From the NCBI GenBank assembly GCA_002840715.1, contig PHBW01000018.1, positions 1 through 54,447 of the forward strand: a DNA stretch of 54,447 bases, in the 5' to 3' direction. A program made the translations under genes and the position numbers. The notes beneath the pieces were generated by a model. It did not search any database and was not told the DNA's origin. It worked only from the letters and a program-made list of their open reading frames with translations. Positions 7,744 through 14,413 of the stretch are shown here, one piece after another. Origin of the DNA: Chloroflexi bacterium HGW-Chloroflexi-4. GTDB taxonomy: Bacteria > Chloroflexota > Anaerolineae > Anaerolineales > Anaerolineaceae. Numbering within the stretch: position 1 is the first letter of the stretch; the number at the start of each line of letters is the position of its first letter.

Positions 7744-8040
7744 GTGAATGATTCTTGTAATGTTGAACCCATTATTCAAACACCTTCAGAAGAAGAAAAA
7801 AACCTAGTTAAGTTTCTATATCTGGTTACTTCCGGATTAAATTGTCCCAACTGTGCAATGAGGGTAAGAAATGCTCTGATTTCCACATCAGGAATAATCG
7901 ATGTAAAAATCGATTACTTTGATGGAATGACTGAAGTGACTTACATCCCCAGTTTTATCGAACCCTCGACTGTGCCCGACTTAATTTCAAAAGCCGGAAA
8001 TGGTGCCCATCATCAATACAGTGCACAAATCATAGGATAG
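7744..8040 (+). CDS. Heavy-metal-associated (HMA) domain protein
   Basis: A 98-residue protein with a short N-terminal extension and one HMA ferredoxin-like domain. The metal site is GLNCPNCAMRV (Cys34, Cys37), followed by the usual ALISTSGIIDVKIDY strand-helix pattern. Such domains carry Cu(I) or other soft metals, as CopZ does. I chose GTG 7744 because AAAGGA lies about 8 bp upstream; the ATG at 7714 is inside the leader hairpin. It is followed at 56 bp by an L,D-transpeptidase, mirroring the divergent operon that also ends in one. Confidence 0.8.
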   Translation: MNDSCNVEPIIQTPSEEEKNLVKFLYLVTSGLNCPNCAMRVRNALISTSGIIDVKIDYFDGMTEVTYIPSFIEPSTVPDLISKAGNGAHHQYSAQIIG

Positions 8041-8096
8041 AAACATAGACTTTATGATTTTTCCATTTATTCCTTGATACGAAAAATTGGAGCGCA

Positions 8097-9263
8097 ATGA
8101 AGAAGTTCCTTTCAGGATCAATACTTTTGTTGTTTCTGTTATCGATCCGACTATTTAATCCAACTAAAGTATTGGCAGAAAATAATCCAATTGTTGAAAA
8201 TTCGACAAATTTTTTATGTATTCCTAGTGAGACAGACCTTTTCACGGTTAAGGACTGCAGCGTGGAAGGTCCTGTAAAAAGGTTGGATGATTTGGCCAAA
8301 TATGGAATCACTTTCCCGCCCATACCATTTCCGGGGATAAACCCACCGGTCGAGTTGAATAAAATACCTTTTTCTTATGCTGTGGTAACTAACGAGGAAG
8401 TTCCTCTTTATGCCTCGATTGAGGATGCTATCGCAGATAAACCATCTGGAAAATTAGGCGCAAGCCGAATAAAATATGTCTCGCTTATTCAAAAAGTAGC
8501 AACAGAAAAAGGTGTGTTCTATCAGACTTCAATGTCAAAATGGATAAGCGCAGAAGTGATTACAAAGGTGGGAGTGCAATCATTTCAAGGCTTTGTTTTT
8601 AAAAGGAATCCCACTTTACCGTTTGGATGGGTGCTGACTGAAACAACATCCAGAAAAGGTTCTGGGTATGAATTCGACGAAACAGGCAAAACATATAAAA
8701 GATATGACATTATCAATATCTATGATTCAAAAAAAGATAAAGATATCGAATGGGTCATGGTTGGACCAAACGAATGGATAGACCATCATGCAGTTGGTCG
8801 AGTTACTCCAAACTACGTCAAACCTGCAGGAGTAACATCAGATCGATGGGTTGAGGTAAACCTTTATGAGCAAGTATTGATTGTGCATGAAAAAGATCGT
8901 ATTGTCTTTGCGACATTGATTTCAAGTGGTGTTGATCCGTTCTTTACACAACCGGGAGTATTCAAGATCTACAAAAGGTTGGAGAATCAATATATGCAAG
9001 GCGCCTTTGAAGCAGATCGGTCAGATTATTACTATTTGGAGGATGTTCCGTTTATCCAGTATTATGATCAAGCGAGGGCATTACATGGTGCCTATTGGAA
9101 TACTCTTTTTGGATATCAAAGATCACACGGTTGCGTCAATTTATCAGTTGCCGATGCGCACTGGGTTTTTGATTGGGCAAACGAAGGCGATTACGTTTAT
9201 GTCTGGGATCCTTCCGGAAAAACACCAACAGATCCTTCCTTCTATGGTGCTGGAGGAGCATAA
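8097..9263 (+). CDS. L,D-transpeptidase (YkuD), secreted
   Basis: A 388-residue exported enzyme. A Sec signal (hydrophobic 5-20, cleavage near VLAEN) is followed by an SH3-like region and a C-terminal YkuD domain with ALHGAYWNTLFG and then SHGCVNLSVADAHWVFDW; the nucleophile is Cys346. It should modify or cross-link peptidoglycan at the cell surface. It differs from the 5565 enzyme in using Sec instead of a Tat-like signal. Cotranscription with the HMA protein under a shared metal-type promoter links wall remodelling with metal stress. Confidence 0.92.
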   Translation: MKKFLSGSILLLFLLSIRLFNPTKVLAENNPIVENSTNFLCIPSETDLFTVKDCSVEGPVKRLDDLAKYGITFPPIPFPGINPPVELNKIPFSYAVVTNEEVPLYASIEDAIADKPSGKLGASRIKYVSLIQKVATEKGVFYQTSMSKWISAEVITKVGVQSFQGFVFKRNPTLPFGWVLTETTSRKGSGYEFDETGKTYKRYDIINIYDSKKDKDIEWVMVGPNEWIDHHAVGRVTPNYVKPAGVTSDRWVEVNLYEQVLIVHEKDRIVFATLISSGVDPFFTQPGVFKIYKRLENQYMQGAFEADRSDYYYLEDVPFIQYYDQARALHGAYWNTLFGYQRSHGCVNLSVADAHWVFDWANEGDYVYVWDPSGKTPTDPSFYGAGGA

Positions 9264-9296
9264 GATACATATTATTCATAGATTTTGCGATATGTA

Positions 9297-9333
9297 AAAG
9301 GAGATTTTCTTGGAAAGTGAGAATCTCCTTTTT
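9297..9333 (+). terminator. Intrinsic terminator
   Basis: Arms AAAGGAGATTTTC and GAGAATCTCCTTT pair with one mismatch and are followed by a short T run. It ends the HMA/transpeptidase operon. Confidence 0.75.
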
Positions 9334-9412
9334 GCTAACAACCACAGGAAAGCATAAAACATTAAATTCTTTTCATTGTGGGACCTATTTGCCCCGAACC
9401 ATAAGATAAATT

Positions 9413-9467
9413 CTTTACAAAAACTTTAGAATCGCTTCACAGTCTCTTTACCTCCAAAGGGTATCCT
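9413..9467 (+). promoter_or_regulatory. Four 11-bp direct repeats and -10 (OmpR-type operator 1)
   Basis: Heptamers CTTTACA, CTTTAGA, CTTCACA and CTTTACC begin at 9413, 9424, 9435 and 9446, exactly 11 bp apart. The -10 TATCCT starts 16 bp after the start of the last repeat. This is the PhoB/OmpR operator layout and the last repeat takes the place of a -35 element. The same arrangement with the same distances occurs at 12227-12281, on the other side of the regulator genes. Confidence 0.75.
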
Positions 9468-9513
9468 AGAATCATAAGTTTGAAGTTTGTATAAGAGATT
9501 GGAGATTATCAAG

Positions 9514-10263
9514 ATGAATAAAACTTTAGCAATTACGTTAATGGTTATCGGTGGACTTGTGTTGAGCGCCCTACTCTTCGGAGCGGGGTTGATTGTAGGT
9601 CGTACTAATCTTGGATCAGTTGGTTCGGCATCAACAGGTATGATGGGACAAGGATATGCCAACCAAGGCTATTCAATGATGGGTAATGGATACAACATGA
9701 TGGGCGGACCAGCAGCTGTGAATAGTAAGCCTCTGACTGTTACGCAGGCTACTCAAGCTGTTGAGGGATACCTGAAGAATTTGAATAATTCTGATCTTGA
9801 ACTCAAAGAGATTATGATTTTCAATAACAATGCCTACGCTCGCATTACTGAAAAAAGTACTGGAATTGGAGCAATGGAACTTCTGGTTGATCCTGTAAGT
9901 CTCAATGTAATTCCCGAATATGGTCCAAATATGATGTGGAATCTAAAATATGGTGGTATGGGCGCTTCCAATGGAATGATGAGTGGGCGCAATGGAATGA
10001 TGGGTGGATTGAATGCCAACACTGAATCCGCGTCTTCAACAATGACAGTGACTTCAGAAGAAGCTTTAACTTTGGCCCAAACCTATTTGGATAAAGAGTA
10101 TCCAGGATATAAGACTGCAACGGATGCAGATCCCTTTTATGGCTATTACACAATCGACATTACGAAAGATGGAAATGTGACTGGCATGCTTAGCGTCAAT
10201 GGTTTCAACGGTCAAGTATTCCTACATACATGGCATGGAACTTTTATTGAGATGTCGGAATAG
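9514..10263 (+). CDS. Met/Gly-rich PepSY-like exported membrane protein
   Basis: A 249-residue protein with an N-terminal membrane helix (3-27), a Met/Gly/Tyr/Asn-rich segment with repeated GMMG and NMMGG units, a PepSY-like alpha/beta domain (QAVEGYLKNL, LKEIMIFNNNAYARI), a second Met-rich linker (NGMMSGRNGMMGG) and a second PepSY-like domain (EALTLAQTYLDKEYPGY). Met-rich linkers in extracytoplasmic proteins often bind Cu(I) or Ag(I); that role here is inferred. Start at 9514: GGAG lies upstream and the predicted transcript starts at about 9474. Expression is probably controlled by the adjacent two-component system through the four direct repeats. Confidence 0.75.
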   Translation: MNKTLAITLMVIGGLVLSALLFGAGLIVGRTNLGSVGSASTGMMGQGYANQGYSMMGNGYNMMGGPAAVNSKPLTVTQATQAVEGYLKNLNNSDLELKEIMIFNNNAYARITEKSTGIGAMELLVDPVSLNVIPEYGPNMMWNLKYGGMGASNGMMSGRNGMMGGLNANTESASSTMTVTSEEALTLAQTYLDKEYPGYKTATDADPFYGYYTIDITKDGNVTGMLSVNGFNGQVFLHTWHGTFIEMSE

Positions 10264-10289
10264 CCATACTATGGTGTGAAATTAATTCT

Positions 10290-10320
10290 CAGGGATCGGA
10301 TATAACACCGGTCCCTGTTT
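10290..10320 (+). terminator. Intrinsic terminator between the Met-rich gene and the regulator
   Basis: CAGGGATCGG and CCGGTCCCTG form a hairpin followed by TTTG. Partial read-through would let the operator at 9413 also drive the response regulator; no separate repeat array stands before that gene. Confidence 0.6.
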
Positions 10321-10374
10321 GTATGTAAAATAGATCCATGATCAATTTGATTTTCTTTTTTGAAGGATATTCCA

Positions 10375-11058
10375 ATGGCAACACCAAAAATATTAATTAT
10401 TGATGACGAACCCTCGATTCATACAGTAATCACAGCATATCTAAAAGCAGAAGGATATGATTACTTATCCGCTATGGATGGACAAACCGGTCTTCAAACT
10501 GCAAGAACGTTCAAACCGGATGTAATCATTCTGGATGTTATGCTACCTGGAATGGATGGCGTTGAGGTGCTTACCAATCTTCGACGAGAATCGAACGCGT
10601 ATGTGATTATGCTCACTGCACGCGCAGAGGAAACCGATAAGATTGTAGGTTTATCCGTGGGTGCTGATGATTATTTGACCAAACCTTTTAGCCCAAGGGA
10701 ATTAATTGCCAGGATAAAAGCGGTATTGCGTCGTCTTCAAAACACGAGGAACTTGGGCGATTCAAATTCCTCTTTTGTATTTTCTCACATCCATATTGAT
10801 TCCTCTGCGCGGAGAGTCTGGGTGGATGAGCAATTAATCGATTTGACTGCGGTGGAATTTGACCTTTTAGTAGCTCTTGCACAACACCAAGGTATGGTAT
10901 TAACCCGAGAACAATTGTTGGAGAAGGCATGGGGATATGATTATTTTGGTGACACAAGAGTTGTTGATGTCCATATAGGACATGTGAGACAAAAATTAGG
11001 GGAAGATCGCTTTATTGAGACAATTCGTGGAGTAGGCTATCGTTTCGAAGATAAATAG
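10375..11058 (+). CDS. OmpR/PhoB-family response regulator
   Basis: A 228-residue DNA-binding response regulator. The receiver domain (1-120) has the acidic pair IIDDEPS, the phosphorylated Asp54 (ILDVMLPGMDG) and the conserved Lys in LTKPFSP. The C-terminal winged-helix domain has the family sequence VEFDLLVALAQHQGMVLTREQLLEKAWG and ends DVHIGHVRQKLGEDRFIETIRGVGYRF. ATG 10375 has GAAGGAT 6 bp before it. It is followed after 8 bp by its sensor kinase. Tandem 11-bp repeats before 9514 and 12339 are its likely binding sites. Confidence 0.93.
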   Translation: MATPKILIIDDEPSIHTVITAYLKAEGYDYLSAMDGQTGLQTARTFKPDVIILDVMLPGMDGVEVLTNLRRESNAYVIMLTARAEETDKIVGLSVGADDYLTKPFSPRELIARIKAVLRRLQNTRNLGDSNSSFVFSHIHIDSSARRVWVDEQLIDLTAVEFDLLVALAQHQGMVLTREQLLEKAWGYDYFGDTRVVDVHIGHVRQKLGEDRFIETIRGVGYRFEDK

Positions 11059-11066
11059 GTGGTCAG

Positions 11067-12224
11067 ATGCTAAGTTTTATCCGCAAACATCTCTCTTGGA
11101 AATTATTTGTTTCCTATGTGATCGTTATTATTATTGGAGTTGTTGTTCTTGCAACCGCAACGAGTGTGTCTATTCCAACTGCATTTAGTCGGCACATGTC
11201 TGGCATGAGCGCAATGATGCTAAATAATCCAACGATGGGATCAACTCAATCAATGGAAACCAAATTATTTGTTAATTACAAGGCAGCAGTAACTGAAGCC
11301 TTATCATTGGCAACAATAATTGCTCTTCTAGCAGCGGTTGTGGCTAGCTTTTTGATTAGTCGTCAAGTGGTGGAACCAATTCAAAGATTAATGAAGCTCA
11401 GTCGCAAAATAGCAGCTGGAGAATATGAAGAACGATTACAAATCTCAGGTAATGTTCAAGGAAACCAACTTGATGAATTGGATCAATTGGCGCTTTCTTT
11501 CAATCAGATGGCTGATAAACTCGAAAAAACTGAAAGTATGCGCCGTCAATTGATCGGTGATGTAACGCACGAAATGCGAACTCCACTTTCAGCTATAAAA
11601 GGATATATGGAGGGCCTTATTGATGGCGTTATTTCAGCAACGCCAGAAACCTACAATCAAGTTTATGCTGAAGCAGATCGTTTGCAGAGGCTTGTTAATG
11701 ATCTACAAGAACTTAGCAGAGTTGAAGCTGGGACATATCAACTTAAAATTGAATCGGCGACACCAACTTTGTTAGTTGAAACTGTTGTAAATAATTTCAA
11801 CCGGCAATTTGACGAAAAAGGACTAATTCTAAAACATACATATGAAGCCAACCTTCCAAAAGTGTCTGTGGATAAAGACCGTATTGTGCAAGTGTTGACT
11901 AACCTGGTTGGAAACGCTTTGCAATATACACCGACTGGTGGAGTGGTAACGATTTCGGTTTCAAGAGTAAAAAATGAAGTAAATTTTGAAGTAACCGACA
12001 CAGGTATTGGAATCTCGCCAGAACACCTATCTTTGATATTTAATCGTTTCTATCGAACGGACAAATCACGAACACGTGCAAGCGGGGGAAGTGGCATAGG
12101 ATTAACGATTGCGCAGGCTCTAGTTAAAGCTCATCATGGGCGAATTTGGGTTAAAAGTGCCGGTGAAGGGGAAGGTACCTCAATCTATTTCACATTGCCA
12201 ATTTCCGAGCTTAATTCTAAATAA
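11067..12224 (+). CDS. HisKA sensor kinase with Met-rich periplasmic loop
   Basis: A 385-residue membrane sensor kinase. It has a first helix (about 12-36), a short outer loop, a second helix (75-97), a HAMP linker, HisKA with His168 in GDVTHEMRTPLSAIKG, and HATPase with N-box (QVLTNLVGNALQYT), DTGIGI and GGSGIGLTIA. The outer loop of about 35 residues holds His43 and Met44, 47, 50, 51, 57 and 63, a composition expected of a Cu(I)/Ag(I) sensor rather than a phosphate sensor. It pairs with the OmpR-type regulator just upstream. Metal identity is inferred from the loop and from the Met-rich target genes. Confidence 0.92.
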   Translation: MLSFIRKHLSWKLFVSYVIVIIIGVVVLATATSVSIPTAFSRHMSGMSAMMLNNPTMGSTQSMETKLFVNYKAAVTEALSLATIIALLAAVVASFLISRQVVEPIQRLMKLSRKIAAGEYEERLQISGNVQGNQLDELDQLALSFNQMADKLEKTESMRRQLIGDVTHEMRTPLSAIKGYMEGLIDGVISATPETYNQVYAEADRLQRLVNDLQELSRVEAGTYQLKIESATPTLLVETVVNNFNRQFDEKGLILKHTYEANLPKVSVDKDRIVQVLTNLVGNALQYTPTGGVVTISVSRVKNEVNFEVTDTGIGISPEHLSLIFNRFYRTDKSRTRASGGSGIGLTIAQALVKAHHGRIWVKSAGEGEGTSIYFTLPISELNSK

Positions 12225-12226
12225 AT

Positions 12227-12281
12227 CTTTATCAAAGCTTTACATTGCCTTCAATATTCCTTCAATCTACTTTGTTAAGAT
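12227..12281 (+). promoter_or_regulatory. Four 11-bp direct repeats and -10 (OmpR-type operator 2)
   Basis: Heptamers CTTTATC, CTTTACA, CTTCAAT and CTTCAAT begin at 12227, 12238, 12249 and 12260. The -10 TAAGAT starts at 12276, again 16 bp after the last repeat start. It drives the first SHOCT pair. Confidence 0.75.
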
Positions 12282-12338
12282 GATTAAGTAAGTCAAAACA
12301 AAGTATGCGGATGAAAATCCAGAAAAGGAAGGTTCGTC

Positions 12339-12599
12339 ATGATGGGAAATTATGGATATGGGTTTGGTGGATTGGGTCTTGTCGGAATGATCCTTGGTTC
12401 AATAATTGTGATTGGTATCATCGTAGGAGTTATCCTGTTGATCGTTTGGGCAGTTCGAAAGTCGAACGGAACCAGCAACCAATCGAGCTCCCAGACAATT
12501 GCAAATCAGTCAGCCAAAGATATTGCCCAAGCGCGTTATGCTAAAGGTGAGATCACTCGTGATGAATATCAGCGTATCCTTGCTGATATTGAAAAGTAA
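12339..12599 (+). CDS. SHOCT-domain small membrane protein (copy 1, gene A)
   Basis: An 86-residue protein: Gly/Met/Tyr-rich start, one transmembrane helix (about 10-40), Ser/Asn/Gln linker, and a C-terminal SHOCT motif (DIAQARYAKGEITRDEYQRILADI). SHOCT is a short domain of about 30 residues, usually at protein ends and thought to mediate oligomerisation or binding. The start has AGGAAGG upstream. It is closely related to the 13158 protein; each is followed by a shorter SHOCT protein. Confidence 0.85.
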   Translation: MMGNYGYGFGGLGLVGMILGSIIVIGIIVGVILLIVWAVRKSNGTSNQSSSQTIANQSAKDIAQARYAKGEITRDEYQRILADIEK

Positions 12600-12610
12600 G
12601 AAGGTATAAA

Positions 12611-12808
12611 ATGATGTTTGGCGGAATGATGTTTTTCTCGATCCTGATAATTGCTTTAGCCGTTTTGTTGGTGAAGAATCTTTTTCAATCGAAACAACCT
12701 ACTCTGAAAAATACAGACTTGACTTCCCGGCAAATTCTTGACCAGCGCTATGCAAGAGGTGAGATTGACCAGGAACAATATTTACTAATGGTCAGTGATT
12801 TAAAATAA
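12611..12808 (+). CDS. SHOCT-domain small membrane protein (copy 1, gene B)
   Basis: A 65-residue protein with an N-terminal transmembrane helix starting in Met-rich sequence (MMFGGMMFF) and a SHOCT motif at the end (ILDQRYARGEIDQEQYLLMVSDL). It lies 11 bp after gene A and ends before a strong terminator, so the two form one transcript. Its partner copy is at 13425. Confidence 0.82.
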   Translation: MMFGGMMFFSILIIALAVLLVKNLFQSKQPTLKNTDLTSRQILDQRYARGEIDQEQYLLMVSDLK

Positions 12809-12829
12809 TTTTATTACATACAACTACCA

Positions 12830-12861
12830 AGCAGCCCATGGTAAATATGGGCTGCTTTTTT
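12830..12861 (+). terminator. Intrinsic terminator
   Basis: Perfect 10-bp arms AGCAGCCCAT and ATGGGCTGCT followed by a run of six T. Confidence 0.85.
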
Positions 12862-12944
12862 ATATATGAGCCAATCCTATCGATTACTGTTTTTTATGCT
12901 ATTACTTTACAAAATGCTAATCTGTTTACTAACTTGGAGTTCAC

Positions 12945-13012
12945 TAAGCATTAACCCCTATATGGTTTTGAGCCTAATAGCCGTGGTTTTGTACATGGGC
13001 ATTGGGTATAGT
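12945..13012 (+). promoter_or_regulatory. Tandem-dyad promoter b, for the second SHOCT pair
   Basis: Dyads TAAGCATTAACCCCTA at 12945 and TGAGCCTAATAGCCGT at 12969 are 24 bp apart. The -10 TATAGT starts at 13007, offset 62. Predicted start of transcription near 13019. Confidence 0.65.
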
Positions 13013-13018
13013 TAAAAC

Positions 13019-13081
13019 ATCTTCTCCTCCTACGCAGAGTAAGGCACCAATCATTTTCATAGGTGATGGATGGTGCCTTAC
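13019..13081 (+). promoter_or_regulatory. 5' UTR element, second copy
   Basis: CTTCTCCTCC at 13021-13030, then a hairpin with arms TAAGGCACCAATCAT and ATGGATGGTGCCTTA (two mismatches) around the loop TTTCATAGGTG. The loop and pyrimidine segment match the element at 7660-7717, but the arms do not. Confidence 0.55.
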
Positions 13082-13157
13082 AAATGCAAAGAAGATAAAA
13101 AAAGTAATCAATGATCAAACTGCAAAAGTCAGTTTGAATAGAAAAGGAAGGTTCAAA

Positions 13158-13412
13158 ATGATGGGATATTTGGGGTATGGTGGTTTTAGCTGGATCGGTA
13201 TGTTAGTGAATATGGTGATCATGCTCGCTATTGTTGTCGGATTAGTTTTCTTTGTAATCTGGGCAGTTCGGCGCACAAGCGGAAACAATCACCAGCCTGG
13301 TATTCAAGGATCATCCAGTCCTTCTGCCAAAGAAATCGCCCAGGCTCGTTATGCCAAGGGTGAAATCATGCGAGATGAATATCAACAGATCCTCACCGAT
13401 CTGACAAAATAA
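13158..13412 (+). CDS. SHOCT-domain small membrane protein (copy 2, gene A)
   Basis: An 84-residue protein with the same build as the 12339 product: Met/Gly/Tyr-rich start (MMGYLGYGG), one transmembrane helix, hydrophilic linker, SHOCT end (EIAQARYAKGEIMRDEYQQILTDL). ATG 13158 has AGGAAGG upstream and lies after the predicted transcript start; the frame is open much farther upstream, but that part is leader RNA with the hairpin. This copy is controlled by the tandem-dyad promoter, unlike copy 1. Confidence 0.85.
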   Translation: MMGYLGYGGFSWIGMLVNMVIMLAIVVGLVFFVIWAVRRTSGNNHQPGIQGSSSPSAKEIAQARYAKGEIMRDEYQQILTDLTK

Positions 13413-13424
13413 GAAAGGATCATA

Positions 13425-13631
13425 ATGATAATGATGGGTTTTGGTGGAATGATGTTATTCGGAATTGCAGTATTGTTTGCTGTAGTGTTACTAGTGAATG
13501 ATACTTCTCAACCGATTGGACAACCTGAACGTGTTCAGCCGGTCAATGCCCGACAAATCCTAGATCGGCAATACGCCAAAGGAGAAATAACCCAGGAGCA
13601 ATATTATTCGATGATCAATGATATCAAGTAA
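13425..13631 (+). CDS. SHOCT-domain small membrane protein (copy 2, gene B)
   Basis: A 68-residue protein with a Met-rich N-terminal helix (MIMMGFGGMMLF) and a C-terminal SHOCT motif (ILDRQYAKGEITQEQYYSMINDI). It follows gene A by 12 bp and precedes a terminator. Order, spacing and sequence show that the pair is a duplicate of 12339/12611. Confidence 0.82.
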   Translation: MIMMGFGGMMLFGIAVLFAVVLLVNDTSQPIGQPERVQPVNARQILDRQYAKGEITQEQYYSMINDIK

Positions 13632-13648
13632 CTTTTGCACAATACATT

Positions 13649-13682
13649 GAACAACCCACCAAGTCGGTGGGTTGTTCTTTTA
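13649..13682 (+). terminator. Intrinsic terminator
   Basis: Arms GAACAACCCACC and GGTGGGTTGTTC are perfect and are followed by a T-rich stretch. It also separates the convergent sortase gene. Confidence 0.85.
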
Positions 13683-13711
13683 TGATTAATAAGAATCAAG
13701 GTCTAATGATT

Positions 13712-14386
13712 CTATTCAACCTGTAACCGGGCGGTAACAATGATCCGCTGGGTATCAATAAGATACGGATAACAGGAAATCAAGGTCACACTTTCATAAG
13801 GGGTTGGATCCATAACATCCACTTGATCGGGGTTAACCAACGACCATCCTTCTACTATGTAGGTGTATGATCGAGTGAAGGTATAAATGATAATCTTGTC
13901 CCCGGCTTTCATTTGATCCAGATAACGAAAGACTTCACCAAAAGTGTCGTTGTGGCCTGAAAGAACCATGTTGCCAATTTCACCCGGATTTGCAGTACCA
14001 ATGTGTTGTCCAACACCTTTTTTCAATTGTTCTGGTCCATCTCCACGGACTATCGGAGCATCAATATTCAAGGCTGGGATCTGAATTCGAACACCATTTT
14101 GGGGTGCAGGTGTTTGATATTGAATATTCAAATCTGATTTGACAAAGGGTTTGATATTCAGAGGAATCTGATTGGAGGAGGCCTGGTTTTCGATATACGA
14201 GCTTGGAGAAGTATTTCCTCCAGGCAAAATAAGCGCCCTAATCAATGCAGTAGGGGTTAGAGTTGGCAGCGACCAGTTATTTTTCGATACATTATTCAGC
14301 TTCAGAAGACTCATACCAGCATAACCAAATATTCCCAGCAAGGCAATAATAATCAACCCCTCAATAAATCGCAGAAATTGGTTCAC
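13712..14386 (-). CDS. Sortase family transpeptidase
   Basis: A 224-residue membrane-anchored sortase. One N-terminal helix (about 8-28) and a Pro/Ser/Thr linker precede the sortase barrel from about residue 95. The catalytic triad is visible: His145 in VLSGHND, Cys205 in TLISCYP and Arg214 in TQRIIVTARL, spacing typical of class D/E sortases. No LPxTG substrate gene is adjacent in the window. It lies 27 bp after the Agl23-NHL gene and is probably transcribed with it, suggesting that both act on surface proteins. Confidence 0.9.
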   Translation of the reverse strand: MNQFLRFIEGLIIIALLGIFGYAGMSLLKLNNVSKNNWSLPTLTPTALIRALILPGGNTSPSSYIENQASSNQIPLNIKPFVKSDLNIQYQTPAPQNGVRIQIPALNIDAPIVRGDGPEQLKKGVGQHIGTANPGEIGNMVLSGHNDTFGEVFRYLDQMKAGDKIIIYTFTRSYTYIVEGWSLVNPDQVDVMDPTPYESVTLISCYPYLIDTQRIIVTARLQVE

Positions 14387-14413
14387 TTATTCCCTCTCAA
14401 AAAAACAGTTTAC

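Noticed and set aside
13002..13157. 52-residue N-terminal extension of the second SHOCT protein
   Set aside because: It would translate the leader hairpin; AGGAAGG and similarity to copy 1 support ATG 13158.
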